Of a stretch of DNA of 64,000 nucleotides, positions 1 through 12,342 are shown piece after piece (within the stretch, counting starts at the first letter, position 1; each line of letters starts with the position of its first letter). The position numbers and the translations under genes are program-made. Source of the DNA: Peromyscus leucopus (lineage: Eukaryota; Chordata; Mammalia; Rodentia; Cricetidae); the NCBI RefSeq assembly GCF_004664715.2, contig NC_051075.1:38711958-38775957 (forward strand). The letters run 5' to 3'. The notes beneath the pieces are model-generated. The model had not been told where the DNA came from. It was given only the letters and a program-made list of their open reading frames with translations, and ran no database searches.

Positions 1-231
1 CTTGTACCTGAGCACAAGCTCCCATCATCAGGCCTGGCAGCAGGTGTCTTTACCCGCTGGACCATCTCACAGGCCCTGTAGCTCATCCTTTGAAAAGATA
101 GAAATCAAACAGTGGGGGAAAAGTCAGCAGTCAATAATAGATCACTTTGAAACATTTTTTCTGCCTAGGGTTATATATCCCTCCCCATTTGTTTTAAACC
201 AGAGTATTTACTTTATGACGGATTGAAATCC

Positions 232-522
232 TCAAGATGAACCGGATGCCGCAGCAGCTGCCCTCGTGGGCTTAGGTGTTGTCCCTTCCCGGAATCCATG
301 TCTGAATCTTCGATAGACAATTTTTAGGTGTCTCCTCCATCCAGTCCCGGCAGGGTTTCGTCTCTTAGCCTGGACACTCCACTATACTTTCTCTTGCCTT
401 GGCAGGGTAGCCATACTTGCCGCAGGTCGACTCCTGAAGGTGGTGAGCCGCAGAGCCACAGCGGCGGCACAGCTTGTGCGTCTTATTGTGACGCTTTCCA
501 AAGATGACCTTCCTTTGTCGTC
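232..522 (-). pseudogene. RPL37 processed pseudogene
   Basis: On the minus strand this intronless stretch reads as a near full-length copy of ribosomal protein L37. The zinc-ribbon core is recognisable ([16 protein letters not shown], then [11 protein letters not shown]), and the C-terminal part follows in other frames down to a stop at 232-234. The length (291 bp) is close to the 97-codon parent gene. The ATG is changed to AAG at 520-522 and small indels break the frame after YPAK, so it cannot encode L37. It lies antisense in an ARID4A intron and has no introns of its own, as expected of an L1-mediated retrocopy. Confidence 0.88.
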
Positions 523-685
523 TTGATTCTGCTGCCAGAGCCCAAGAATTCATTTTCCCTTTCTTCTGTTGTAACTCTTGATGTACATGTTTACCTGTGT
601 GATACCAAGCAGTGTTACTGCTGCTGCTGCTGCATTTTGATCTTTGAAGCTGTCCGTCATGTGTAACTGGAGAAACTCTTTACAG

Positions 686-892
686 GACAGAGCAGTGACA
701 GTGAAGACCTCCCTGCCATGGACAGTTCGAGCAAGTGCACACCAGTCAAGCACCTCAGCCTGGCTAAGCCGCAGAAGCTGGCTCGCTCCCCTGCAAGGAT
801 CTCGCCTCACATCAAAGACGGAGACAAAGAGAAGCACAGAGAAAAGCATCCAAATTCATCCCCTAGGACGTATAAGTGGAGCTTCCAACTCA
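686..892 (+). CDS. ARID4A: ARID4A coding exon (third from last)
   Basis: The acceptor is ctctttacag at 676-685. The exon enters in the second base of a split Gly codon and encodes 68 full codons from [10 protein letters not shown] to TYKWSFQL. It leaves one base before the donor gtaaga at 893. It is rich in Ser, Lys and Pro and probably disordered. Confidence 0.92.
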
Positions 893-3800
893 GTAAGAAT
901 CTCCCAGATAGCCTGAATGTATATTGTAAAGTGTAACATTTCTTGAAATGTCGATTTGGAATAGTGTTAGTAATCATTAACAAATTATGTAGCCATTCCG
1001 AATCAATAGTCATCACTTGTACATAAATCTGCTTTTCTTTTCTTTTTTTTTTTTTTTTTTTTTAATTTGGATAATGCTAACTTGGTAAATATGACAAAAT
1101 CTTCAGTTAAGAAACCAAACATGAGCTGAGTGTGTGGTTCACCCCTGTAACCCAGCACTCACCAGGGTGAAGCAGAAGGATCATAAGTTTGAGGGCAACC
1201 TGGGCTACACAGACTTTGTATGATATATGAGTTATATGAGTGAAAAGAAAGTACCCTCTCTGCCACTGACACTTAAAACTATTAGTTACATTACAGGTCA
1301 ATTGCTTTCTTTTAATTTTTTTTTTTTTTTTATGTTTTATGATCATTGGAGTGATACATGTTTGTTTTGGGTTTTTTTAGATTTCTTTCTTTCTTTTCTC
1401 TGTTTCTTGTCTTTCTTTCTTTCTTTGATGTGCACTGATGTTTTGCCTGTATATACTCTGTGTGAGGGTGTCAGATCCCCTGGAACTGGAGTTACAGACA
1501 GTTGTGAGCTGTCAGGTGGGTGCTGGGAATTGAACCTGAGTCCTGGAAGAGCAGCCAGAGCTCTTAACCATCAAGCCATCTCTCCAGCTCCCCAAGTGAT
1601 ACATGTTTAATATAGAATATTGGGCAAAGAACTCTTAATCGTAGATTTAATTTAATCATATCTTCCATATGTTAGGTCACAGTAAACTAAACTTTTACTG
1701 ATTTGCAAGTTAGACTATTTATAGAATTACATTCTTTTTGTCTTACAGTTATTTTGTTTTAAAATTCAGATTAACTTTCTTTCCTTTTAGATGAATTAGA
1801 TAATATGAACAGTACAGAGAGAATCTCTTTTCTCCAAGAAAAACTACAGGAAATCAGAAAATACTACATGTCTTTGAAATCTGAAGTTGCAACCATCGAC
1901 AGGAAGAGGAAAAGATTGAAAAAGAAAGACAGAGAAGGTAATGCTGTTTGTTTCTCCCCTCGTTTTCGGATACACTCAGATCATTTTATAAGTTTATCTC
2001 TCTCAGTTCATGTGCAGTAGATGCTGCTTTCAGGTTTAGGGCTTTCTTCTGAAGCAAGAAGTGGATGTGTCTGTAGCCGAATGAACCAGAGGGACACCCT
2101 TGAAAGGGTGCGAACTCTTCCAAACAGCCTGTGATTTACTGAGCATGTTGAGTTTTCCAGGAGGGCATACTCTGCTCAACAGATGATTACTGGGTGCCCC
2201 TATAGTTGTTATTATGAGGTTCACCAAGATGAATAGGCCTTAGGTATCCTCAGCATTGCCTATCTGGAACCATTAATCATTCATAAACATCTACAATCTA
2301 ATGCAGCTCAGCAACACGGATGAGCATGTGTCTCGTGCCAGGGCCTCTGCAGGTGGTGCAGAGGTAAGACAATTAGACACAGACTTTGATCTCAGTATCT
2401 TTTTAACGTCTGTTGGGCAGTGTGTGCCCTGAGTGATATTGCCCGTCTGGCCGTTAGGCTACTTTAAATAATCCTAAGGAGAGTGCTGTCTGTGCCAGAC
2501 CTTAAGAATGCAGAGTTGCCAGCTAGTCAAACATTGGACAAGGAGTCTACCCAAGCTCAGGAAAGGAAATGAAGGTTTGTGCCCTACCTCGTTAGTAATC
2601 AGATCAGAACACGCGGAAATGATCACTCACAGTGTGACTGGAGGGAGGAATAGTGTCTGGGATGATAATGCCCCCTGCTGGAGAAAATAGGAAGGGGGTC
2701 TCTGTGTTGTGCGTGCAGAGCAAATCGTGATGGCTCTTGTATTAGTTACTTTCACATCGCTCTCACCAAAAGAACGGAAGAAGAAATCAGGACAAAGTTT
2801 AGTCCCAAGGAGGCACCCCCAGTGATCTTTTTCCTCCAATGGCTCTGGTCCAAGCAGACCATCCTTTGTCACGGGATTGCTCCACTGATTAGGTCAGAGT
2901 GCTTTGTTTCTGAAAGCCCTCATACACACATACCCAGAGGAGTTCTTTACTAATCTCCCTGGCATTTCTTGATGTAATCAAGTTGACCACTGAAACTAAC
3001 TGCCAGAAGATTCTTCTGAAGAGGCTAACTATGCCTAGACAAATGGTCTACCCTAGAAACCAACGTTTGGATGCTTCTGAACCTAAAAGCAAGACCCTTG
3101 CAAATCACATGTGTTTTGACCACATTAAAAGCTGCAAAGCTCAGACATGGCTTCTAGTCAGCTTATTGTGGCCCTTTCCTGTGTCTGGAAGCCACTTGAC
3201 CAGGGATTTGAAGAAATCCTTCGTGTAAAGACAGAGGCTGAAATAGGAGGGGGGCAAATCCCAGAAAACTGTTACTTTTAAAAAAGCACAGAAATATACT
3301 AAAAATTTAAAGCCGGTCATGGAGGCTCATCATACCTGTGATTGTAATCTTAGCACTTGGGAGGTGGAAGCAGGAGGGTCAAGAGTTCAAGGCCAGTCTG
3401 GACTAGGTAGCTAGTTCAAGACTAGACTAGGCTATATAAGACCCTATGTCCAAGAAATGGAAAGCTTTCAGAGATAAAGAAGAATCTATGAAAATAGGAC
3501 AGAGGGATTATAAAAAAAAATAGTAAAAGGGATATGTGTTGTGCTGGAAAAAAAAATCCCATCAGAAAGTACAAAAGACAGATGTTTGGTGTATACGTGC
3601 AGTGTCAGCACTTGGGATGTGAAGGCAGGAAGTTCCACTAGGCATGCCTGGGCTACATAGAGGTACCCTAACTCAAAGAAGTGGAGGGTGAACAGCCTGG
3701 GCTACATAGAGACACCATCTCAACAAAGCTACATATAGCTATGTTGTCCCAGAGAAATGGGGTAGGTGGTCAGGAAGGAAGCCGTGGGTGATGAGAGTAG

Positions 3801-5743
3801 AGAAGAGTAACAGAGCAGTCTGGTGAGGGCTCTGACTGATGGGATTTCTGCAAAGAAGACTGAGAATATAGGGAGAGCTCCAGGGAGGTCTGTGTTAGAA
3901 GACAGAAAGGTTAACATGCCTTTATGGAAAGTCACACCACAAAACTTACTCCACGGGCAAGAGTGAGTTCTTAGAGCTTTTTGTTTTCAGTGGGAGGTGA
4001 GGTTGGTTTTAAAACTGAGGCAGGGTCTTACTCTCTGGCCCAGGCTGGCCAGTATGCATGGCGATTTTCTTCCTCACTCTACCAAGTGCTGGGATTACAG
4101 GTCCAATTTCAGATGCTAAAAGCTTACATGTAAAAGGTACACACAGAAGTGGGTGGACAGCATCCTGTTTCTTAAGCCGGAAGCCAGACGAAGAAAGAGT
4201 GTGTGGGATCCTGCAGACAAGGAGTCCACATAGAAAAATGCTGAGTCCTCGCATGGTTCCAGGGACGCTGTAGAGTAAGGACAGAGAGGTTATTGCATAC
4301 AGCTGGGCCGGGCTGTGGGGTTACCACGGGTGACCGAGGAAGCAGGGCTATGGCACACAGCTGGGCCAAGGAGACCGGAGCTAACCCCCGAGGGCGCAGG
4401 CTGTAGGGAAGCAGTGGAGGGGCTGTGAACATGAGTGGGGGAAGGCTATGGAGGCACTTCTGCACACACTGTGGCACCTACGCTCAGGCCCTTGAGGAAG
4501 GCTCTGCCATTTCCTGGGCTTCACCCTGTCGGGGAAGACTTTGCTGTTTTCCCATGGGTCTGAGACTGTGGCCCTTGACATGGCCATGCCCGACAACACA
4601 CACTCACTCAGGGCTGCACATTTCTCGGGTCCCCCTCCGTTCCCCACAGGAAAACAGGGCAGACCTTGGGGTGACGGCGAAAGGCCATGGGGTGCCCAGT
4701 GCAGAGCACGTTTGCCAAGCACCTTCTCCAGGACCAGGTAGAACAGAAATAGGTGGAGCAGCTGGCTCCAGGAGGCGTCTAGATAAACCTGCCCATGCTC
4801 ACACACACCTGCACACCTGATAGGTTCAACCTGGTTGAGAGCATTGCACTCCCTCTGACAACTTCTGGGGATGACCTGTGTTATATGTGGCCTTGACCAG
4901 TCCAGCAGTTCTTAATAGTGAAAATAGCATGGAGCAAATGGAAAGAGATCAAACTCTAGAACTGGTCCATTAAGTAAAGACTGTAAAGAGTTAGACGTCG
5001 TTACAGTATTTGTAATCCCAAGAGGAAGGGCTAGCAGTGTGTAATTCAGTGGAAGTGCTTAGCTAGCAGAGTAAGGCAGTGGGTTCTGGGCCCAGTTTAT
5101 CCCCCACCCCACGCCTGCCCACCAGACTTCAGGCTCTTCACTCCTTACATCTTGTGATGTCTGGTTCCGTTTGGTCGTCCCTTTTGTTTCGCAGTGCTGG
5201 GATGGAACCCAGGTCCTGTGCATGCCCAGCACACTGGATACTGTGTCCTCACCCCGGCCAGCCTGTGGCATCTCTTCTGAACTAAGTCCCTTAACTGGTC
5301 ACATGCTGGCTTCCCTTAACTGGGTCAGACAGAGTACTTGCTGACAGCTCGTTACCCTTTTGGACAGCATTCAGTTGGCCTGTGATTGAAGTGAATGATG
5401 TTACAGATCTAGTTCTAGCCGGGTGTGGTGGGGCACGCCTGTAATCCAGCACTCGGGAGGTAGAGGCTAGACACTCAGAATGGAAGGTCCTCCTTGGCTA
5501 CAGACCAAGTTTGAGCCAGCCTGGGCTGTGTGAGATGGCCTCAACAAACAAACAACAAATCTTATTTCTAATTTAGCTTCGATTTTCGTCGTCTTTGTGT
5601 ATCATTCCTTCGTCTAACCTGGCTGTGTTGGCTCCACAGTGTCTCATGCAGGAGCTTCTATGTCATCCGCTTCATCCGACACTGGAATGAGTCCCTCTTC
5701 ATCCTCTCCCCCCCAAAACGTCCTTGCTGTAGAGTGCAGGTGA
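686..5743 (+). CDS. ARID4A: ARID4A, C-terminal three coding exons (5' part outside window)
   Basis: AT-rich interaction domain protein 4A (RBBP1) is a nuclear RB-binding subunit of the SIN3A-HDAC co-repressor. Its Tudor, PWWP, ARID and chromo-barrel domains lie upstream of this window. Three exons (686-892, 1791-1937, 5640-5743) join in frame to give the last ~152 residues. These hold a Ser- and Lys-rich segment ([22 protein letters not shown]), a helical coiled-coil-like stretch ([18 protein letters not shown]) with a basic cluster (RKRKRLKKK), and a Ser-rich tail ending NVLAVECR. All four splice sites are canonical and phases match. ARID4B has a similar C-terminus. The neighbours TOMM20L, TIMM9 and KIAA0586 decide for ARID4A. 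Confidence 0.93.
893..1790 (+). other. ARID4A intron with B4/B1 fragment and antisense B2
   Basis: No coding signal is seen. A poly(T) run is at 1042-1063, a diverged SINE fragment at about 1120-1215, and an antisense B2 at 1437-1592. Confidence 0.7.
1437..1592 (-). repeat. B2 SINE (antisense)
   Basis: The reverse complement begins with the B2 head (gctggagagatggcttgatg) and continues through the tRNA-derived body to the ctccagttccaggggatctg segment. Confidence 0.85.
1791..1937 (+). CDS. ARID4A: ARID4A coding exon (second from last)
   Basis: The acceptor is ttccttttag. The split Asn codon completes as A|AT, then 48 codons run from [10 protein letters not shown] to KKKDRE before the donor gtaatg. 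The segment is helical with a heptad-like pattern and ends in a basic run that could serve as a nuclear or binding patch. Confidence 0.94.
1938..5639 (+). other. ARID4A last intron
   Basis: No exon-like ORF was found between the last two ARID4A exons. It holds diverged B1-type fragments at about 3312-3480, 3597-3720 and 5418-5562, an antisense B1/B4 piece at about 4013-4102, and single-copy sequence. The ORFs at 4381-4820 show no recognisable domain. Confidence 0.65.
5640..5743 (+). CDS. ARID4A: ARID4A last coding exon
   Basis: The acceptor is gctccacag. The exon completes a split Val codon and encodes 33 residues from [10 protein letters not shown] to NVLAVECR, followed by TGA at 5741-5743. 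The Ser-rich tail and the C-terminal VECR match the ARID4 family. Confidence 0.94.
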
Positions 5744-6662
5744 TGAACGTTTTCTCCACCCTCCAGCAGATTGCTGCCATGGACAGAAATTCCAAACCCT
5801 GAAATACAACCACAGAAAGCACTCAGCTGGCTAAGTATCTCCTGTATATTTTTCCAGGATTGTAGCTATATCCTCCTCTTCTTTTTTATTGTTGCAAAAA
5901 ATAAGCTTATTAATAATTGAAGGGTAGGTGACCTGCCATATTAGTCATAATTTTTCCTCTGTATTTTTTTCCTTTTTTTTTTTTTTTTTTTTTTGTGATA
6001 GAGAAAAAAGGGCACTTAGCAAATTTGAATTTATATAATAAAGCTTTCAGGTGTTCTAGAGTCATAGACAAGCAAGTGCACATGATCAACATCAGAATAT
6101 TACCTGGCTGAGTAGTGACTGCTGCACTTTCACTGAGCTGTATTTGAACACGAACACTTGGTGAGTAGGGGGATTATTTTATGTTTGTTGTTTTTTTTAA
6201 TTTCATTTTCTGTGGAAGCACTTGCTGTGTAGAACTGCCAAAGTATGTGTTGAGTAGTGTGCCCAGATCTCAAGTGTAAAGGGGACAAAATCAATTGTGA
6301 AAGGAAGTGTAGTTGACTGAAAACTGCTGTTGTAATAAGTCTTCCACTTTTTATAGGACTTTGGAGCACACAATTATGCAAATATTTTAATGTTTATTAA
6401 TGTTTACAGTGGAATTGTGAATAAGTTTTCAGTGGACTATCTTATCCCTTGACAAAAATATTTTGTCTTTTTTCTATGTAATTTCAGAGTTTTTATTTTG
6501 TTACAAAAATACAAAAATGAAATATATAACAACAATGAAGTTATTTAACAAGATTTCTAAAGCTGAAAATTTTTGTGTAAAATAAGGTATTATCTTGCAA
6601 CTTGTTAAATATATTTATTCAGACATTGGATGGTTGTATTTTTATGTATTTTTTAAAATATT

Positions 6663-6668
6663 AATAAA
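6663..6668 (+). terminator. Candidate proximal ARID4A poly(A) signal
   Basis: A canonical AATAAA sits in a very AT-rich context about 920 bases after the stop codon. Confidence 0.5.
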
Positions 6669-7404
6669 ATTGAAAAAAAGAAAATTCTAGGTTACTTCAC
6701 TCTTTGGATGGCAGTGGTTGTCAGCTGCCCTTTGGCAGGGGCTGCATCCCGCAGCCTCACGTGCTGAAGGCGGTCTGTGTGAGCCCTTCCAACAGAACAG
6801 CTGTAAGCGGGCATCTGGATCACTCAGATGGCCTTGTGTAGAGACTTTGGCAGTCCTGGTATTGAAACTGTTTGGAGGATCAAATTTGTGGTTGCCCTTA
6901 AGATGCTCTGTCACAGTTTTATGTTTGCTCTACTGCCGAATAAATTTATATCTCCCCAAGTCGAGATGCAACAATCACATGACGCCACTGTGTATGCCTT
7001 GCCTGTGAATTGTTTCACAGACTGATACATTTGTAAATACTTCTTCCAGAATCATGTATTTAAAGCAGTTTTGCATATACATTATGTAAAAAAGGCGATT
7101 TTTTTAAAAGCCGTTTTTAAATTCATGTTTGTACATTAAAAGGGGTTGTTTTGAAGCCTCCTTTGCTGTGTTTCGTACGCTGTAAGGTGATAGCCTGGGC
7201 GCTCCACACTGTGACGGCAGACAGGCACAGCCCACCTGCAATGGCAGAGCATTACTGCAGTCACTGTTCCTCAGCTTCCTTTCGCCACGTTGTGAACTGT
7301 TATTCAGATTTCTTCCATTTTCTCAGAGAATTAAAACAAAAAAGTACTCTTGTAATATGAACTTTCCTGTCTTTTCTTTGCAAAGCAGAAGTATTTCAAT
7401 GTAA

Positions 7405-7410
7405 AATAAA
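7405..7410 (+). terminator. Candidate distal ARID4A poly(A) signal
   Basis: AATAAA about 1.66 kb after the stop. Beyond it the sequence soon turns into repeat-bearing intergenic DNA. Confidence 0.45.
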
Positions 7411-8079
7411 AACAGAGCCCAGTGGGCGTGTCTTAAACATAGGCTTTACATTTTTAGTTTTCTTTTAAGTGATTTTTTTCCTAAATGCCAGTAACTTATA
7501 ATTGGAAAATTATATTCTGTGAAAAGAAGCATTTCAGTACATTCTTCAATTTTTAAAATATTTGTAGTACTTAATTATAAAAATGAAAAAGTGTTATTCA
7601 GAACTAATTGGAACTAGGAAGCAACTTTAAATATGTTAGTGATTTCCTTGAGTAGCAATTTGGTGAATCTGAGATAAGTTACTAGTTTGAATATTGTCCC
7701 TCTAGCTGATAGAAATTTGGTACCAAAGTATTGGGATGTAGCTCCAGAAGGCAAAATTACATATTCACTAAATACATATGTAGATACTATCTAAACCATC
7801 TTATTAGGGGGCTAGAAAAAATGTGAAATTGAGTATTGATTAGGCATTATAGGTCAAATGTTGGGCTTATTTTGAGTTTGCCTAAACTTTGAATAGACTA
7901 TTGCATATTGCATGTAACTAAGAAAGTAAAAGTATAAAGATATATAAAAAAGGATGTACTATCTATAAATCAAGATATTCAAAATACAGCTTTCTGTGCT
8001 AGTATTCTTCTGTGTACTTTTACTGTTTATTATTATTAAATTTCAAGTCTTTTACTAAGAAAGAAAGCACATTTTATTT

Positions 8080-8268
8080 ATTTTTTTTTAAGATTATTTA
8101 TTCATTATGTATACAATTTTTCTGCCTGTGTGTGTATTTGCAGGCCAGAAGAGGGCACCAGATCTCATTATGAGTGGTTGTGAGCTACCACATGGTTGCT
8201 GGGAATTGAACTCAAGATCTTTGGAAGAGCAGTCAGTGCTTTTAACCACTAGCCATCTCTCCAGCCCA
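8080..8268 (-). repeat. B2 SINE (antisense)
   Basis: The reverse complement starts gggctggagagatggctagt and reads through a full B2 body, including the ccagaagagggcacc box and an A-rich tail (TTTATTTTTTTTTAAG on the + strand). Confidence 0.9.
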
Positions 8269-8479
8269 GAAAGCACATTTTAAAAGACTATTATAACAAC
8301 TATAAAATTGGCTTAGATCATAGGAATCCCTATGAATTGATTTGCTTATGTACTTTCCTTATGGGTCCTATAATTTAACATATATATCAAACATTCAGTG
8401 CTATACTTAACATCATGCAAAAACCATTAGCAGAAGAACTGAATCATTAGCAATTTATTGAGTAACTTCTGTGTATCAG

Positions 8480-8633
8480 CTTTTTTTTTTTTCTTCGAGA
8501 CAGGATTTCTTGTGTAGTTTTGGTGCCTGTCCTGGGTCTCGCTCTGTAGACCAGGCTGGCCTCGAACTCACAGAGATCTTCCTGGTCTGCCTCCCAAGTG
8601 CTGGGATTAAAGGTGTGCGCCACCACCACCCAG
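8480..8633 (-). repeat. B1 SINE (antisense) with target-site duplication
   Basis: A T-rich tail, a body (tcgagacaggatttcttgtg) and a head (gccaccaccacccag) form a full B1 in reverse. It is flanked by an 11-bp direct repeat, ctgtgtatcag, at 8469-8479 and 8634-8644. Confidence 0.93.
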
Positions 8634-8989
8634 CTGTGTATCAGATATTATATCCTGATGCCAAGACTCAGCCACATGAGTGAGCAAGACACAAAGGCTC
8701 CTATCTTCATGGAATAAGTGAGATCAAGTAGGGTAGACATCAAACAGTTACCCTTTTGAATTAAAATACATTATTTTTCCTTTGGCTTTTTGAGGCAGGG
8801 TCACATGCAGGCCAGGCTGATTTTGAACTGACTGTAGTTGAGGCTGGCTTTGAATTTCTGATGCTCCTGTTTTTACCTGTCAAATGCTAGGATAACAGGC
8901 ATGTACTATTATACCTGGCTAAACTCATTTAATTTCTAGAACTCATTGTATAGCCCAGGATGACCTTGAGCCTCTGTACCAGGCTTTTT

Positions 8990-9440
8990 CTTTTGGGCTA
9001 CTAACCAGCTCCCAATCATGACTCGAATTATTAATTTTGAATGCTTAGCCTAGTTTAGGCTCATTTCTGGCTAGCTCTTTTAACTTAATTAAACTTAATT
9101 CTCTGTATCTTCCTTTTGCCTTGGGGCGTTTTACTTTTCCTTCTGTATATCTTACTTCTGCTGCTTCTCGTGTCTGCCGGCTGGTGGCGGCCTAGCTGGT
9201 GGCTGCCTGGCTGGTCTGGGGCATCTCTTCTCTCTCCCTACCAGCTCCGCCTGTCTTTTTCCTGCCTAGCTATTGGCTGTTTAGCTTTCTAGTAGACCAA
9301 TCATTTGCCTTAGGCAGGCAAGGTGAAACCAATGCAACACATCTTTACATAGTTAAACCAATGCAGCAGAAACAAATGTAACACACCTTTACCCAGTTAA
9401 AGTGGTTGACATTCCACAGCATAAACAGTTATCACACATC
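8990..9440. repeat. Rodent interspersed repeat, RMER-like, copy 1
   Basis: It shares ordered blocks with copies at 22180-22640 and 28165-28630: a pyrimidine-rich body, ctgcctgccagc-like and tattggctgttcagct-like segments, and a tail with aaaccaatgcaacacatc. The exact family name is not certain. The ORFs in it are incidental. Confidence 0.6.
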
Positions 9441-9944
9441 TTTGCCCAGATAAAACAATATTGCACAAGAAGCCTCAGCCATGCACGCACTAGGGCTGCA
9501 GGTATGGTAGGCATACGAAGTTACGGTTGCCAAGACCTCCTAACATGGTCACTGTTTTAAGGCTGGAATGGCTTGGGAGGGCTTTGAAGAGAAAACATCA
9601 GTTAAACTGAGGCCCACTGAGGAAGGTGATGAGGTCCAGGAGATGGGAAAGTGCTGTAGGAAGTGCAGTGTTGTAAGCAGGAAAGGGAGAAGGCGGCTGT
9701 AGAACCGCGCCGCGGCCACACCAGGCCGGAGACAGGACGTGGGTCAGGCACTCAGGCGTTGCTCAGCCTTGCACCGCTCGCGTGGCTTCTCGCCGCTTTC
9801 CCTTTCCACTGTCACCCGTGAGTGTCCAGGGCTGTCTCGGCCACTTTGCCAGGAAGCTTTGGTTGCTTCTGAACCCACAGACCATCACCCTCTTTTATCC
9901 CTGATAGCTTTCCAATCTGTTTCACCTCACGGCTCACCTTGTGC

Positions 9945-9986
9945 GTGTGTGTGTGTGCACGCGTGAGTGCGTGCGTGCGTGCGTGC

Positions 9987-10032
<46 letters not shown>
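9945..10032. repeat. Compound (GT)n / (GCGT)n microsatellite
   Basis: Alternating purine-pyrimidine tract: gtgcgtgcgtgcgtgc units followed by a long pure (GT) run. It is potentially Z-DNA forming and hypervariable. Confidence 0.95.
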
Positions 10033-10034
<2 letters not shown>

Positions 10035-12182
10035 CCCTCCTGGGCAGTCTCCTCCCTCAGTGTTGCTTGGTCACAGGTGTGCCTCACAGTTCTAGCCCAG
10101 TGTCTTAACACAGAGTAGTCAAGAGTTACTAGCTAAATCAAATCAAAGGAAAAAATTACTCAGTTGCTTTTAAAAAACTGTTGATCTGTATAGAAAACCA
10201 GACTTTTAAGATCTTAGGGCTCTTTTTATAACATGATAATGTTGAAATAGCAACTCCATGGAATTAATTAAAGTAGACTTGCTTAATGACCTAATTGCCA
10301 CGAAAAATATTCCTACGCCGGTGAATTCCTTTCCCATCCTCCCTGGCTGTCCTTCCCTCCCCCATCATTTCCATGTGGCTGCAGACACGGTTTTACTTCA
10401 TCACAAGAAGATGGTATCTGATAGCACTTATCATGGGGTTGAACAGCTCGGGATGGAGTTTGGAGCTGATATCAAATTTCCAACAAATATGTGCTCAGTG
10501 CTTTAGCACAGTACAGTTTGTTCTAGAACTTAATTAACTCTTCCTGAAACTGGGCCTTATGGGTAGTTCCAGGCTGGCCTTGAATTCAAAATAATTCTCT
10601 GAGCTTGGGGACTCCAGGTATGTACCCTATACTCAGTTCTTCAGCTCGCTCCCTCCCCAAATTCTAACAATATTTTCCATGTTGACAAGCACAAGATACT
10701 CTTCATTCATAGAGACCTGTTATGCATCTTTTAAAACAGCATTAAGGACAGGATAATTTTGATATTTGTAGTTAGCATAATTATGAAGCTATGTTCATTT
10801 TGTACTCTGTATCATGCAAAATTCATTTTGAAAAGCTCTGTTGTGAAGCTTAAGGAACTTTATGTATATAATAAATGAATGTATGTATAAGTAATTGGCT
10901 TTCTTCTTAAATTACATCCAACAAGAGAATCTGAGTTCAGAGTGCTGTCTGCTGAGTCGCCAGAGGAGAGGCTGCTGAGACGCCTCCGCAGGTATGGGTG
11001 CTTGCCACCAAGCCTGATGACCCGAGTTCAATGCCTGGAGCCCACGTGGTGGAAAGAGAGTACCTACTCTCTGACTTCTGACCTCCATACATAATAAATT
11101 GAAAATGAATAAATGTAATTAACTTTTTAAATTGCCAGAGTAGATGTAAAAACAGGAGATATTCTGTTAAATTTGAATTTCAGACAAATAATTACGTAAT
11201 ATAAATAGACCCCTGTGCAAAACACATGCTACTCATTGAAACTCAAAGTTAATTAGGTGCCCTGTAACCTGTCTTGTTCCCTTCTCTACGTCACTGTCCT
11301 CCAGGAGACCCTTTTTGGTCTCTCGTAGACAAAAGCAAATTACTAAAGTTTCTCTTGGTTTCCAAGGATGTATCAGTATGGAAGCCACATCTGATTTTTA
11401 GAAGTACACTATTCCCAAATGGGCCCTGTCTTGTTACATTGTGAGAGATGGCTGTGTGTGTACTCAGTTCTTCTGGCTGTGTGGAGGGGTACCCTCTCAC
11501 TAACCTGTTAACTGCCCTCCAGAGTTGTCCTCCTTCATCCCTTGCCAGAGTTACTCTGCAATAAAACATACGTTTCTCAAAGACAAGTCTTTGTAAATGA
11601 ATTAGGCCACTGTCGTTATGGACACATCTTTTTGTGTAGGCACATTTTCAGTTTTGGGGGTGAATATCCAGAATTGGGATTCTCAGGTCATCTGACATTC
11701 CCACCAGCCAGTACACAGGGGGTTCCTGTTGCATGGCACCCTCCTCTCACTATGAATTGTTAGAGTGCGGTATTAGGGGTTTTTTGTTATCATTATATTC
11801 GGATTGTAGTTGTGGTTTGCCATTAATGGCGGTGGTTTGCTGTGCTTCTGGTGCGTACTTCCTTAGTGCAGTGATGTCATATGTCACTAACATGACCAGC
11901 ACCTTCACATGTTGGAAACTCTTACACTGTTAAGGCAAGTATAAATTAACCCACCGGTGTGCCCTGCAGGCAGTAAAGAGAAGAAAATCCCAAGTATCCT
12001 GAGGAAAACTGACCGTGTGCTCAGGGTTCACAGACTTGCAAATACTGATGCTTTCACACGGATGGGAAGAATTTATTGTCAGTGCTAGGAACTGGACCTG
12101 TGGGCCTTGTGCATGCTGGACATACCCGCTGCCACTAAGCTGAACTCTGTCCCCAAGGGGACTCTCAAGTGCCCATGAGTAA

Positions 12183-12342
12183 GTCGGGCAGTGGTGGCCC
12201 ATGCCTTTAATCCCAGCACTCGGGAGGCAGAGGCAGGTGGATCTCTGTGAGTTCAAGGCCAGCCTGGGCTACCAAGTGAGTTCCAGGAAAGGCGCAAAGC
12301 TACACAGAGAAAGTCTGTCTCAAAAAAACACTTAAAAAAAAA
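12183..12342 (+). repeat. B1 SINE with target-site duplication (cricetid-type tail)
   Basis: A full B1 from gggcagtggtggcccatgcc to an A-rich tail. It contains the ccaggaaaggcgcaaagcta variant seen in several copies here. It is flanked by a 13-bp direct repeat (tgcccatgagtaa / tgccgatgagtaa) at 12170-12182 and 12343-12355. Confidence 0.93.

Larger units (their letters stand above)
5744..7430 (+). other. ARID4A: ARID4A 3' UTR (extent inferred)
   Basis: AU-rich sequence follows the ARID4A stop without splice-like structure and with few SINEs, as expected of a 3' UTR. AATAAA hexamers at 6663-6668 and 7405-7410 offer a nearer and a farther cleavage site. The short ORFs inside (for example 6718-7008) look like chance. 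The true end cannot be fixed from sequence alone. Confidence 0.6.

Noticed and set aside
686..5743. ARID4B instead of ARID4A
   Set aside because: The C-termini of the two paralogues are alike, but the downstream order TOMM20L-TIMM9-KIAA0586 belongs to the ARID4A locus.
9812..10111. His/Thr-rich frame on the minus strand
   Set aside because: Pure translation of the (GT)n/(GCGT)n microsatellite.
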